Part shown: one piece after another, positions 29,373 to 38,613 of the stretch | Position numbering within the stretch: position 1 is the stretch's first letter | Layout of the letters: every line of letters begins with the position of its first letter | From: Piscirickettsiaceae bacterium | GTDB taxonomy: Bacteria; Pseudomonadota; Gammaproteobacteria; Nitrosococcales; Methylophagaceae | DNA: 64,000 bases | Direction: 5' to 3' | Assembly: GCA_013215825.1 (NCBI GenBank) | Contig: JABSQN010000001.1 | Coordinates: 616,099-680,098 of the forward strand | Notes under the pieces: model-generated | Told to the model about the DNA's origin: nothing | The model's database searches: none | Seen by the model: only the letters and a program-made list of their open reading frames with translations | Made by a program: the position numbers and the translations under genes

Positions 29373-31796
29373 ATGTCGAAACGATCGCAAACTATTGAAG
29401 ACATCGCCAGTTATACCCGCAGCCTGATTGAATCGAGTTTAGATCCCCTAGTAACTATTGCAACAGATGGTGAAATAACGGATGTTAATTTAGCAACTGA
29501 ACAAATTACGGGCTATTCAAAAAAAGAACTTATTGGCACTGACTTTGCCAATTACTTCACTGATTCTGCTAAAGCCACGGCGGGTTATTTAGAGGCCTAT
29601 GAAAAGGGAAGTGTTCGTGATTACTATCTAGAGTTGAAACATAAAGGTGGGCATGTCACCCCTGTTTTATACAATGCCTCTGTCTATAAAGATAGCAAAG
29701 GTCAAGTCGTTGGTGTTTTTGCTGCCGCTCGTGATATTAGTCAGCAGATAGAAGCTGAAAAAATTCAATTATCTGATCGTGTTTTCCGTGAATCTCATGA
29801 TGGTATTATTATTACAAATAGTCGTGGAATTATTGTTGATGTAAACCCCATGTTTAATCAAATAACAGGCTATAGCCGTGATGAAGTTATTGGGAAAAAT
29901 CCGAATATCCTCATCTCAGGAAAGCAAAGCTCAGAGTTTTATAGTGAGATGTGGGATGCTATAAATGAGGATGGTCATTGGCAAGGCGAGGTATGGAATC
30001 GCAAGAAAAATGGTGAACTGTATGCGGGGCTATTATCAATATCTTCGTTAGATGACAAAGGTGGTAAGACGTTACATTATGTTGGAATCTTCTCTGATAT
30101 TACTCGGAGCAAACAACAGCAAGAGAAGTTAGAGTTGATGGCACATTATGATGTGTTAACTAGCTTACCTAATAGAGCTCTTTTTGCAGATCGTTTTATC
30201 CAAGCTATTGCTCATAGTAAACGTCAAAAGTCATTATTAGCAGTTTGTTTTCTTGATTTAGATAATTTTAAACCTGTTAATGATAATTATGGTCATAATG
30301 CTGGCGATCAATTATTGGTAGAAGTCGCAAAGCGTATTAAATCTAATATTAGAGTAGAAGATACGGTATCTCGCCAAGGAGGAGATGAATTTGCTCTTTT
30401 GCTAGGTGATCTGAAATCCCATGCGGAATGTGAACAAACTTTAGAACGAGTACATAAAGCGCTTTCTCAACCCTATATAATCGACGGCCATGCTCACAAT
30501 GTGACGGTATCGACAGGTGTCACGTTATATCCTCTTGACAATAGCGACATGGACACCTTGGTTCGGCATGCAGATCAAGCAATGTATGAAGCTAAGCAAT
30601 TAGGTAGAAATCGTTACCAATTTTTTAATACGAAGCAAGATAAAGACGTGATACACAAGCATCACAGACTGGATGACATTCAACACGCATTAGAAAATAA
30701 AGAATTTGAGTTATATTACCAACCTAAAGTTAATATGAAAACAGGTGATGTATTTGGTGTTGAAGCATTAATTCGCTGGTTTCATCCTGAAAATGGATTA
30801 ATCCCACCTTTAGATTTTTTGCCCATTACAGAAGGTTCGCCACTAGAAATTAATATAGGAAATTGGGTAATCGATCAAGCACTGGCACAATCGCTTGAAT
30901 GGCAGAAGCAGAATATATACTTAGAAATAAGTGTAAACATATCATCAAAACATCTAACATCATCATTATTTGTCGAGAAATTAGGTGATGTATTAGCAAG
31001 ATACCCATCTATTGACTCTAAATATTTACAACTAGAGATCTTAGAGAGTAGCGCTTTCGCTGATTTGGATGCTATCGGTAACATTATTAGACTATGTAGA
31101 CACAAATTAGGTGTCAATGTCGCTTTAGATGATTTTGGTACAGGTTATTCTTCGTTGACACATCTTAGAAACCTACCGGTTAATATCATAAAGATTGATC
31201 AATCTTTTGTCAGAGATATGCTAGATGATCCAAGTGATTACGCTATTATTGATGGTGTAATCGGACTTACAGAGTCTTTTAATAGGGATGTTATTGCAGA
31301 GGGTGTTGAAACGACCGAACATGGACTTATGCTGCTCGTAATGGGCTGTAGTAATGGTCAAGGATATGGAATTGCTAAGCCTATGCCTGCCAAAGAAGTG
31401 TCAGATTGGTTGAATCATTACATCCCTAATCAAGAATGGATTCTCTGTGGAAACGAGCACCGGACATTAAAAGAAAAAAGGTTTAAAATATTTACACTAT
31501 CTACAGAACGCTGGACTAAAAGTTTTGAATCTTACATACATTCACCACCTGACACTGTTAAAAACTTACCAATAATGAATAAGTTTAAATGCCCTTGTGG
31601 CATTTGGCTCCGACGAGCAGAGCAAGATTATTTATTTGAAGAAAGTTGGCTAGAAAAATTTAATGTATATCACGAACAAATACATTTTTTAGCTAATAAT
31701 TTGTTGGAGCAATATAACAATGGTGAAATTGATATTGCACGAGAAGGATTAAAACATCTTCAATTAGAATTTGAAAAGATGAACTCTATTTATTAA
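29373..31796 (+). CDS. PAS-PAS-GGDEF-EAL protein with C-terminal CZB-like domain
   Basis: c-di-GMP turnover protein of 807 residues without membrane segments. Two PAS domains (about 15-130 and 135-255) precede GGDEF (RQGGDEFALL, active-site motif intact, LDLDNFKPVNDNYGH). EAL follows (GVEALIRW, LEILESSAF, ALDDFGTGYSS, KIDQSFV), also intact. The last 90 residues resemble a CZB zinc-binding domain (CPCGIWL, then HEQIHFLA). The first CZB His, usually HxxW, appears to be Thr (TERW). I start at ATG 29373; GTG 29361 adds four residues. Either or both activities could be used; which dominates cannot be read from sequence. Confidence 0.93.
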   Translation: MSKRSQTIEDIASYTRSLIESSLDPLVTIATDGEITDVNLATEQITGYSKKELIGTDFANYFTDSAKATAGYLEAYEKGSVRDYYLELKHKGGHVTPVLYNASVYKDSKGQVVGVFAAARDISQQIEAEKIQLSDRVFRESHDGIIITNSRGIIVDVNPMFNQITGYSRDEVIGKNPNILISGKQSSEFYSEMWDAINEDGHWQGEVWNRKKNGELYAGLLSISSLDDKGGKTLHYVGIFSDITRSKQQQEKLELMAHYDVLTSLPNRALFADRFIQAIAHSKRQKSLLAVCFLDLDNFKPVNDNYGHNAGDQLLVEVAKRIKSNIRVEDTVSRQGGDEFALLLGDLKSHAECEQTLERVHKALSQPYIIDGHAHNVTVSTGVTLYPLDNSDMDTLVRHADQAMYEAKQLGRNRYQFFNTKQDKDVIHKHHRLDDIQHALENKEFELYYQPKVNMKTGDVFGVEALIRWFHPENGLIPPLDFLPITEGSPLEINIGNWVIDQALAQSLEWQKQNIYLEISVNISSKHLTSSLFVEKLGDVLARYPSIDSKYLQLEILESSAFADLDAIGNIIRLCRHKLGVNVALDDFGTGYSSLTHLRNLPVNIIKIDQSFVRDMLDDPSDYAIIDGVIGLTESFNRDVIAEGVETTEHGLMLLVMGCSNGQGYGIAKPMPAKEVSDWLNHYIPNQEWILCGNEHRTLKEKRFKIFTLSTERWTKSFESYIHSPPDTVKNLPIMNKFKCPCGIWLRRAEQDYLFEESWLEKFNVYHEQIHFLANNLLEQYNNGEIDIAREGLKHLQLEFEKMNSIY

Positions 31797-32062
31797 ACCT
31801 AAATTCAAGTCATCGCCCAGTAGATAAACGATTGCTTAGCTTATCCAAAGAGCTGCCATGGCCTTCATCAGTTAAAATCACAAATTAGCTATAAATTTCC
31901 ACGATAGTATGAAAGTAATAGTGAACAGGGGGACGGGAAGTGTTGATTACAAAGCATACAAGCTAACCGTTGTACCTGAGACATTATGTGTCAATGATGA
32001 TAGGCCAATCTTGATTCTGCTTCGTAAATGTCTTAGGCTCTTGAAGGTTTCACGAAAGCAAT

Positions 32063-32127
32063 AAAAAGCCTCAGTAGAATAAACTACTGGGGCTTTTATA
32101 TATCTGGAGACGGAGATAGGGCTTGAA
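32063..32127 (-). repeat. Displaced tRNA-Thr 3' end plus terminator, copy 1 (diverged)
   Basis: A 65-base stretch matching 48216-48280 over its full length with scattered changes. Read on the minus strand it is the T-arm and acceptor end of a tRNA (CCA complement at 32105-32107) followed by a terminator hairpin (AAAGCCTCAGTAG with CTACTGGGGCTTT). The anticodon half is not recognisable. This is typical of an att scar left by tRNA-targeting integrative elements. Confidence 0.7.
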
Positions 32128-32481
32128 GCTGGTACTGCTATCAGGAAGACTGCTGAGAAGTTGAAGATTGCAGTATCAACAGTACAACCTATCAAGAAGG
32201 CTTCATGTTGAAAGGGTAGCATCAGTTGCATTGACCGGTTGAATCCACAGCCAAAAGCGGTCATTGAACTTATAAATGTCAGTCATGAAATTAAAAGTTT
32301 TTACTCTAAGCCAAATATCTTTGGCTAAGAGTGCTTATCTCAAGGTTAAAAATAGGATCTGACGCGAAGTACTGCTCTGACATCTTCATGAAATCCAGAT
32401 GATTAAAAAGCGACCACTGAGCCATTGGCTTGACTTCAACTTAATATAAATAATTATACTGGTTGACCTGAATCTATTGAT
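32128..32481. other. Non-coding region with a hairpin
   Basis: Apart from the repeat at 32228-32266, only an imperfect 12-base hairpin is visible (CTCTAAGCCAAA at 32304-32315 with TTTGGCTAAGAG at 32320-32331, one mismatch, TATC loop). No T run follows it. No gene seen. The preceding 31797-32062 is likewise without a gene. Confidence 0.5.
32228..32266 (+). repeat. Dispersed 39-base intergenic repeat, copy A
   Basis: Reads GCATTGACCGGTTGAATCC then ACAGCCAAAAGCGGTCATTG. Close copies occur at 32972-33009 (minus) and 48054-48093 (plus). Confidence 0.7.
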
Positions 32482-32700
32482 TTATGCCTTAGCATTAAAC
32501 GCCGAATGACGGCGATCAGATGATACTCGTTGCTCAATTTGTCTTTTAGATTGCTTAGCTTTTCTACGTGTTGGCGATAAACGTCGCTCCATAGCTTTTA
32601 CTGCTTTATTTTCATTAGTAATACTGTGAAAGCGTACAGAATTGGGGGGCGATGTCGAAGTAATTATCGGCTTTATATATTGTTTCGGTATATTTATCAT
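32482..32700 (-). CDS. Small basic hypothetical protein
   Basis: A 72-residue protein with a Pro-rich, Ile-rich N-terminal half (MINIPKQYIKPIITS) and an Arg/Lys-rich C-terminal half (ERRLSPTRRKAKQSKRQ, SSDRRHS). The start at ATG 32700 has GGA seven bases upstream; an in-frame TTG at 32712 is less likely. No known domain. The basic tail suggests nucleic-acid or envelope binding, but that is a guess. Confidence 0.5.
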   Translation of the reverse strand: MINIPKQYIKPIITSTSPPNSVRFHSITNENKAVKAMERRLSPTRRKAKQSKRQIEQRVSSDRRHSAFNAKA

Positions 32701-32825
32701 AAAGATGTCCAAATAAAATCATTCAAATTCTATATCGGTTAAAAAACAAACAACTTTAGTTATTACATGAACTTAATAGTTTTTCAGTAAGTCTGATCCG
32801 AGGGTGAATAGGTTGTTAGGCCGTG

Positions 32826-32971
32826 TTAATCCAATAGCCAAGAGGCATTTATAAAGTGAATACCATCAGGCCATTGCTTTGAATAATTAGACCTTTCTCG
32901 CCACTGAACCTTTACTTTATCGAGCAAATTTCCAATTATGGAGAATATTTTTCCTGAAATATAATAATCTA
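32826..32971 (-). pseudogene. Possible 3' end of an unknown gene
   Basis: The minus-strand frame ending at 32826 reads protein-like (KVKVQWRERSNYSKQWPD, INASWLLD) and is cut at its upstream side by the dispersed repeat at 32972-33009. No start codon or homology is recognised, so it is a weak call. Confidence 0.25.
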
Positions 32972-33009
32972 ACTGACCGCTTTGAGTTGTGGATTCAACC
33001 GGTCGATGC
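32972..33009 (-). repeat. Dispersed intergenic repeat, copy B
   Basis: The minus strand reads GCATCGACCGGTTGAATCC then ACAACTCAAAGCGGTCAGT. It abuts the truncated end of the IS3 transposase, so it marks the break point. Confidence 0.7.
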
Positions 33010-33628
33010 AATATGGCAGTTTTCACGACGACTTATTGAGGGTGGTAGGTTATGCTTTTTTAGAAAGGCCGAGTAATGAGCACTACCATATTGACGACTT
33101 TGATCGCTATGCACCATCAGCTCTGATATAGGTTGGCGTTGATATCCGGCCATAAGTCGTGCTTTTATTACTAAATGCTTATCCATACATTGAACCATCG
33201 ACCAGCTCACGATCCATCTGGAGAATAAATCCATCACCGTAGCAACATACAAGAAACCTTCATACGTTCGAATATTAGGTAATATCACCCACCCAAACCT
33301 GATTAGGTGTAGGTGGATTAAATTGACGAGATAATAAATTATCAGCCACCTTAGAGGGTTTGCCACCTGTAAACTGTCGTTGTTTATAGCCAATTTGGGC
33401 TATTAACTTATTCTGACGCATAATCTTTGTTACACGGTTAACACTGCACAGTTCACCCGCTTCACGTAAGTCTTGATGGATCCATGGGCTACCATAAGTG
33501 CCACCACTGGCAATATAAAATTCCTTGATAATCCTAAGCAACCGCTTATCTTCAATAGCTCTATCGCTCATCGGTTTTTTTAACCAGGCATAAAAACCAC
33601 TCCGATGTGATTTAAAGATTCGGCACAT
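33010..33628 (-). pseudogene. IS3-family transposase OrfB, frameshifted and truncated
   Basis: The N-terminal part reads MCRIFKSHRSGFYAWLKKP...YGSPWIHQDLRE up to VWVGDIT, then a stop. The rve catalytic core resumes in another frame near 33290 (LYVATVMDLFSRWIVSW, LMVHSDQSRQYGS), giving two of the three DDE acids. The third, Glu, is lost because the sequence ends at SISRRENCH. The frameshift and 3' truncation make it inactive. Confidence 0.85.
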
Positions 33629-33713
33629 GGATAATACTGAAAATTCACTTTGATTATCGCGAATGAAGCCGTACTTTACTCTGGATTGTTGGCAAAGTAC
33701 CTTGCGGCCTTTT

Positions 33714-33959
33714 TTAGAATATCTCGCTCCTCCTCACTCGTTTAAGTTCTGCTTCAAGTTTGGCAATTTTTAACCGATCATCCGATGATTGAACTCGTTT
33801 GAGTTCATTTGATAACTGGCTTCGCCAGTGATATAAGGTTTTTGTACTAATCCTTAACCGTTCTGACACGTCATAAACTGAATAACCACGATCAGTTACT
33901 TGTTTGACGGCTTCAATCTTAAACTCTTGGGTATAACGTTTTTCTTTGCTCTTAAACAC
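33714..33959 (-). pseudogene. IS3-family OrfA, truncated
   Basis: 81 codons starting MFKSKEKRYTQEFKIEAVKQ with a helix-turn-helix (YSVYDVSERLRISTKTLYHW) and leucine-zipper region (LKIAKLEAELKRV). The usual tail towards the OrfA/OrfB frameshift site is lost to an early stop. It belongs to the broken insertion sequence. Confidence 0.85.
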
Positions 33960-34033
33960 CTCTGTTTAAAGTTACATTGTAACTATTAAAAGTGTCTAGC
34001 AAAATCTGGGAAGTCCATGGTTCTTTAAATTTA

Positions 34034-34105
34034 TTATGCGTAGACAGTAATGTTTCGTCCTTTTTCTTTTGCCTCATAAAGTGCCTTGTCGGCACGAGAA
34101 ATGAC
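34034..34105 (-). pseudogene. GGDEF domain C-terminal remnant
   Basis: The minus-strand frame reads VISRADKALYEAKEKGRN then ITVYA and a stop. This is the signature last helix of diguanylate cyclase domains (ADxALYxAKxxGRN). Only 23 codons remain between the IS3 end and the next fragment. Confidence 0.8.
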
Positions 34106-34112
34106 CGATAGT

Positions 34113-34214
34113 TGGATAGTGGAATATAATTATGAGCGACCGAACCAGTCACTTAATGATCTGCCACCAAAAATATATGAACAATTAAACAGGGAAAACT
34201 CGACCAAATATTGA
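34113..34214 (+). pseudogene. IS3-type transposase C-terminal remnant
   Basis: Reads WIVEYNYERPNQSLNDLPP then KIYEQLNRENSTKY and a stop, the WRxxYNxxRPHxSLxxLTP tail of IS3-family OrfB. It is on the opposite strand to the neighbouring IS3 copy, so it derives from a second element. Confidence 0.82.
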
Positions 34215-34226
34215 CCGAAATAAGGG

Positions 34227-34427
34227 ATGCTTACAGGCGATGCATTACTTGCTGGCATTGGTCTTACTATGAGCCTTTTTATTACTACATTGGCCTTTAT
34301 TGATGCTGAACTGCTTGCAACCGCCCGTTTAGCCATCATTATAGGTTCATTTCTATCAGCTATCGTCGGGTTAGTTGTGTTATGTCAAGTTAATAAGATA
34401 AAAGAGCGAGATGAAAATGCTATCTAG
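34227..34427 (+). pseudogene. nhaA: NhaA Na+/H+ antiporter C-terminal remnant
   Basis: 66 codons from an ATG read GDALLAGIGLTMSLFITTLAF, close to the GxALLxGIGFTMSLFIxxLAF block of NhaA, followed by the last membrane helix. NhaA is about 390 residues, so over 80% is missing. It lies directly after IS3 debris, which probably caused the loss. Confidence 0.75.
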
Positions 34428-34674
34428 TCACTATATTTGGTTACTTTGGTCAAGCGAGTTTTTAGTTCTATCGGGACTGGTTTATTTGGTCTTTTCTGAA
34501 CATCGTAGGGCAATGTGGTGAACGAGAGTGTTTACGGCTCCATTCTGGTTGACGGAACCTTTATTTGTACCTGATTATTGGATACCACCAAGTCTATTTT
34601 ATTTAGCTGTGACTACTGGATTCAATATTGAAAGTTTGATTTTCTGCTTTGGTATCGGTGGTGTAGGCTCTTAA
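34411..34674 (+). pseudogene. Membrane protein remnant with in-frame stop (lycopene-cyclase-domain-like)
   Basis: From ATG 34411 the frame reads MKMLSSHYIWLLWSSEF and two hydrophobic stretches. It meets TGA at 34519-34521, then continues in the same frame WLTEPLFVPDYWIPPSLF and FNIESLIFCFGIGGVG to TAA at 34672. The TEPLF-xxxYWxPP-xLF and IExxIF-xxIGG pattern recalls lycopene cyclase-domain membrane proteins. Overlaps the nhaA remnant by 17 bases, as in an old operon. Confidence 0.5.
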
Positions 34675-34877
34675 CCATTTTCTTACATTCTTCAAGAGTA
34701 GGATTTACATACCAATAGGATATTTCTTAAGGTGCCAGTTAATTTGGCACTAGTACTTTTATTCATAGCTAATCTATAGCTAAAGAATTGGAGCCACCAC
34801 GGCGAATGATGGCTCCCTTAATCTCAAAATTACTGAGGTTAAATGCGGAAATACCCTTTACTTAAAAGTGATAAAAC

Positions 34878-35075
34878 TCATTTCGTTTTTTGATGATCAT
34901 GGCGTTTCTTTTTTGTATCGGCCTCTACTGATTGTTCTGATTCTGAAGTCATTTTTTTATCCATTTGTGTCGTTGCAGTTGAGTGCTTATGCTTATGCTC
35001 ATGAGTATTTTCAGTTGCAAATGTAATTCCTGAGTTGATTAAAAGCACAGCCAAAACTAAAAGAGTTTTTGTCAT
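34878..35075 (-). CDS. Small exported His-rich protein, possible metal binder
   Basis: 65 residues with a signal peptide (about 1-20, MTKTLLVLAVLLINSGITFA). The mature part is short and highly charged, carrying HEHKHKH and HDH clusters plus two Met. The start ATG 35075 has an AGAGGAA site nine bases upstream. It lies 0.76 kb from a divergent CusCBA-type operon, which suggests a periplasmic Cu/Ag-binding role. That role is inferred from composition and location only. Confidence 0.6.
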   Translation of the reverse strand: MTKTLLVLAVLLINSGITFATENTHEHKHKHSTATTQMDKKMTSESEQSVEADTKKKRHDHQKTK

Positions 35076-35834
35076 CGTAGTATTCCTCTAAATATTAAAA
35101 GTGATTGTTTAACAACAAGATATATCTTACACACTGTTCCATGTCAGTAAAATGACTCAATAATTACAGAAATGTAATTAATTATAAGGTTGGGAAATTA
35201 CTCGGCTTTTAATGCTCTAGCTCACCATGAATAGTAAACTGCAGGCAAAATAAGTAAAGTCAGAAAGCAGCACTAACTGTATTTCCTACCATAAGAAGTG
35301 TTAATACGGCTCATCAACAATGTCCATAACGCAGTATCATCACGAGCGAACACGTCGTACTACAGCGTATCGAAAAACATCTCAATTAGTGTTTGGTCGG
35401 CACGGCCCTTTTAGACAAAACTGATACGAATATTTACAGACTTTTGTAAATACCTTATCCCTCTTTAAATGAGTATCGACTTTAACTTGGAGTAGGGTTC
35501 TTTTAAAGTAATAAGTAAGTTTTTCTCCAAATTCATATTCTGTTTGCCCATCTTTTAAAACTGTACAGTCGTATAAATCTAACCACAAGTCTATATGATG
35601 TAACTTGTCTCAAACATGACAAACACATGACGATTTTGTAATCTACAAATAGTGGAATCAGTGCTTCTTTCTGTGCTTTAATTGGAACCACAGATAACCT
35701 TTTGAGAAAAAACTTTATGAAGACAGTAATCGACATTGTCGTGTTGCCTAAAGGCGGAAACTGTACGTTATCGCCAGCTGACGTGTCCAGCCAGCCGTAT
35801 TGGGCGACATCAAAAAATCGTATGGTGAACAACC
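35076..35834. other. Long non-coding region with an RND-transporter tail remnant
   Basis: No intact gene. On the minus strand at about 35225-35280 the frames read TVSAAF then, one base shifted, LTLLILPAVYYSW and a stop, like the last helix of CzcA/CusA-type RND pumps (LTLLVLPxxY). This may be a relic of an older efflux operon. Antisense open frames at 35382-35588 and 35533-35961 are not protein-like. The cus promoter should be near 35700-35830. Confidence 0.4.
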
Positions 35835-37226
35835 ATGGTTTTACGTAAACAATCGCTGAGAAACGCGTTACGAAACTACTCGCAAGGCTATTCGCGACAT
35901 AAGGTGACTCTCCGACCTTTTTTATTGCGCTCTGTAATAGGTCTCTGTATTTACCTTGCAAGCTCTATTTTATATACGAATACCGCGAGTGCAAGTGAAG
36001 GCGTCGTTGAGAATATCTTGCGTGTGAGCGAGGCCGTTGAAATCGCTGTTAGTGATAGTCCGAACCTTGCCGAAATGCAGGCGCGCTATGCTGCTTTGGC
36101 GGAAATTCCATCTCAAGTAGGAACATTGCCCGATCCAACAATAAGTTTTAATGCGATGAATTTTCCTGTTGATAGCTTTGATCGAGATCAGGAAGCTATG
36201 ACGCAGTTACAGGTTGGTTTTAGCCAAGAATTTCCTTTTCCTGGAAAATTGGGTTTGCGAGAGGAAGCGGCTGAGTTCGATGCGAAAGCCGCATTACATT
36301 CTGTAGAAGAAGTGCGATTGCAACTCATCAATAATGTGAAAAGAAAATGGTGGCAACTGTATTATCTTGATCGCGCCCTAGAGACGGTTGATAACAACCA
36401 AATGCTATTACGCCAGTTTATCACGGTTGCCAAAACCAAATACGAAACTGGGGAAGGTTTGCAACAGGATGTATTGCTGGCTCAATTGGAACTGTCCAAA
36501 TTAATAGATCAGAGGATTCAGGTACTAGCTATACGACGCAATCAGGCTATAGGCTTAAACATTCTGATGGATAAAACGCCAAATAACATTGTGTTGCTAC
36601 CTGGCTTGTTATCCACAGCGATGCCAAACCTTGCGGATGAAGAGGATTTATACCGCAAGGCTGAAATCGTACGGCCACTGTTGAGGCAAAGGGCAATGCA
36701 CATTGATGCTGCACAGTCTCGCTTGAATTTAGCTCAGCGCGATTATTATCCTGACTTTAAAATGGGTATGACGTATAGCGATCGCGCTGGCAATAATCCG
36801 CAACCCAAAGGCGGCTCACGTTCCGGTTTGGTTTCCCTTATGGTGAGCGTAAAGGTCCCACTATACGCAGGCCGAAAACAATCGAAAGCGGTTAGGCAAA
36901 AAAACTTCGAGCTGCAAAATAACCATTACGCGTTGCTCGATGAACATAACTTAGTGATGGCTGAAATTTCATTGGCCGTCACCGATTATCACCGCGCCAG
37001 AGAACAATTCTCGTTATTTGAAAGCGGCATTGTTCCGCAAGCGAGGCAAACCGTTGAGTCAATGCTGGCCGGTTATCAGGTCAGCAAAGTTGATTTTCTT
37101 AATTTAGTTCGTAGCCAAATCACACTCTTTAATTACGAACTTCAATATTGGAAGGCGCTGACCGAGACGAAACAGGCATTGGCGCGCCTAGAAGCCGCTG
37201 TCGGCGAGGAATCTATTTATGAATAA
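35835..37226 (+). CDS. cusC: TolC-like outer membrane factor of a Cu/Ag-type efflux system
   Basis: Outer membrane channel of a CusCBA/CzcCBA-type tripartite pump, 463 residues. It has a long basic N-terminus, then a signal-type hydrophobic segment (about 28-50, ending NTASA). Two OEP repeats follow with long helical hairpins (LPDPTISFNAMNFP, GFSQEFPFPGKLGLREEAAE, KVPLYAGRKQSKAVR, VESMLAGYQVSKVDFLNLV), typical of heavy-metal OMFs. A GTG at 35904 would give a more usual signal peptide, so the start is uncertain. It overlaps the adaptor gene by eight bases. No lipobox Cys is seen. Confidence 0.85.
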   Translation: MVLRKQSLRNALRNYSQGYSRHKVTLRPFLLRSVIGLCIYLASSILYTNTASASEGVVENILRVSEAVEIAVSDSPNLAEMQARYAALAEIPSQVGTLPDPTISFNAMNFPVDSFDRDQEAMTQLQVGFSQEFPFPGKLGLREEAAEFDAKAALHSVEEVRLQLINNVKRKWWQLYYLDRALETVDNNQMLLRQFITVAKTKYETGEGLQQDVLLAQLELSKLIDQRIQVLAIRRNQAIGLNILMDKTPNNIVLLPGLLSTAMPNLADEEDLYRKAEIVRPLLRQRAMHIDAAQSRLNLAQRDYYPDFKMGMTYSDRAGNNPQPKGGSRSGLVSLMVSVKVPLYAGRKQSKAVRQKNFELQNNHYALLDEHNLVMAEISLAVTDYHRAREQFSLFESGIVPQARQTVESMLAGYQVSKVDFLNLVRSQITLFNYELQYWKALTETKQALARLEAAVGEESIYE

Positions 37227-38613
37227 GTCCATTGTATTAACTGCGGTACTCATGTTGGCGATAGGGGTTGGCGCGGGATATTGGTTGTCTGGTTCTCATA
37301 AAACATCTACTACGGTTGCGGTTAATGAAGAAAGAAAACCGTTGTTTTATCGTAACTCAATGAACCCAAGTGTTACGTCGCCAGTGCCAGTGCAAGACTC
37401 CATGGGTATGGATTATGTGCCGGTCTATGCCAATAATAATACTGTAGACACCGCCGGTACCGTGGAGATTGATCCTGTGGTTGTTCAAAACATCGGTGTG
37501 CGTACTGCTGTGGCGAAACAAATGGCATTAAGTCGCACTATTCGTGCTGTCGGCCGGGTGGATTTTGACGAAGAGCGCATGGCACGGTTACATCCGAAAG
37601 TCGAAGGATGGATTGAAGACATACGTATAGATAAAACCGGACAATCCGTTAGGAAGGGGGACATTCTTCTGAGTATTTACTCCCCTAAATTAGTCTCCAC
37701 TCAACAAGAGTATTTAGTGGCCATTAATAACTTATCGGTACTTAAAAAAAGTCCATTTGATGACATAAAACGAGGTGCGCAGGAGCTTGTTAAGAGTTCA
37801 CGCAAACGATTGCAGATGTTGGGAGTACCCGAACATCAGATTAGAGAATTAGAGCAAAGTAGAGAAATTAAAAGGAGTTTGCATATTCATACTCCGGTAG
37901 CCGGTACGGTTATTCGTATTGGCTCACGTCAGGGGCAATATGTTACTCCCAGTACAGAGCTGTATATGGTCGTAGACTTAAACCAAGTTTGGGTGTACGC
38001 CAATGTATACGAATATGAGCTACCTTGGGTCAAAACAGGTGACAAGGTTGAGATGACGTTGGCCTCAGTGCCAGGCAAAACATTCAAAGGCTCAGTCGCA
38101 TATATCTATCCCTATGCAGAATCAAAAACCCGTACGACCAAAGTGCGTTTGATCTTTGAAAATAGTGATTTGTTACTGCGTCCGGAAATGTTTGCAGAAG
38201 TGATTATTCGATCAGATACTCAAGAGGATGCAGTCGTTATACCTGCTGAAGCTGTCATTCGTTCTGGTGATTATGCGCAGGTTTTTGTGGTACGTGGTCC
38301 TGGTAAATTTGAACCTAGGATCGTCAAACTGGGTTTTGAATCCACTGGCCAAGTAGCGATATTGGATGGTATTCAGGCGGGGGATGAAGTCGTGACCTCT
38401 GCTCAGTTCCTAGTGGATTCTGAATCTAAACTACGCGAAGCCACAGCTAAGATGATGGATATTTTAAATACCGCTGAAGATAATCAGTCTGGAATGAATA
38501 GTAATGATGTGAAAGGTCATTCTGAGATGGAAATGGGTGGAGATACCGACATGAATATGACTCTGGATGGCAGTGATTCAGACACTTTGAATAGGTCAAA
38601 TAACGATGATTAA
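37219..38613 (+). CDS. cusB: RND efflux periplasmic adaptor, CusB-like
   Basis: Membrane-fusion protein linking pump and outer membrane channel, 464 residues. One N-terminal membrane anchor (about 5-25) is followed by a heavy-metal-binding segment FYRNSMNPSVTSPVPVQDSM then GMDYVPVY. Next come the barrel-sandwich/hairpin region (RLHPKVEGWIEDIRI, GQSVRKGDILLSIYSP, HTPVAGTVIRIGSRQGQYV) and beta-barrel domains. The C-terminus is Met/His/Asp-rich (GHSEMEMGGDTDMNM), suggesting metal capture. It overlaps cusA by eight bases. Cu/Ag is favoured over Zn/Co by the Met-rich motifs; this is inference. Confidence 0.9.
   Translation: MNKSIVLTAVLMLAIGVGAGYWLSGSHKTSTTVAVNEERKPLFYRNSMNPSVTSPVPVQDSMGMDYVPVYANNNTVDTAGTVEIDPVVVQNIGVRTAVAKQMALSRTIRAVGRVDFDEERMARLHPKVEGWIEDIRIDKTGQSVRKGDILLSIYSPKLVSTQQEYLVAINNLSVLKKSPFDDIKRGAQELVKSSRKRLQMLGVPEHQIRELEQSREIKRSLHIHTPVAGTVIRIGSRQGQYVTPSTELYMVVDLNQVWVYANVYEYELPWVKTGDKVEMTLASVPGKTFKGSVAYIYPYAESKTRTTKVRLIFENSDLLLRPEMFAEVIIRSDTQEDAVVIPAEAVIRSGDYAQVFVVRGPGKFEPRIVKLGFESTGQVAILDGIQAGDEVVTSAQFLVDSESKLREATAKMMDILNTAEDNQSGMNSNDVKGHSEMEMGGDTDMNMTLDGSDSDTLNRSNNDD

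Larger units (their letters stand above)
33010..34016 (-). mobile_element. Truncated IS3-family insertion sequence
   Basis: Minus-strand OrfA (33714-33959) and OrfB (33628 down to 33010) of an IS3-type element. The promoter-side end is probably near 34016 (TGGACTTCCCAGATTTTGCT on the minus strand). The other end is missing; the element stops at the dispersed repeat. Both genes are broken, so it cannot move by itself. Confidence 0.85.

Noticed and set aside
31947..32264. 105-codon minus-strand frame
   Set aside because: Runs across the displaced tRNA 3' end and terminator hairpin, so it is an accidental open frame.
35533..35961. 142-codon minus-strand open frame upstream of and overlapping cusC
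   Set aside because: Overlaps the start of the clear cusC gene on the other strand, has no ribosome site and no protein-like pattern; treated as antisense noise.
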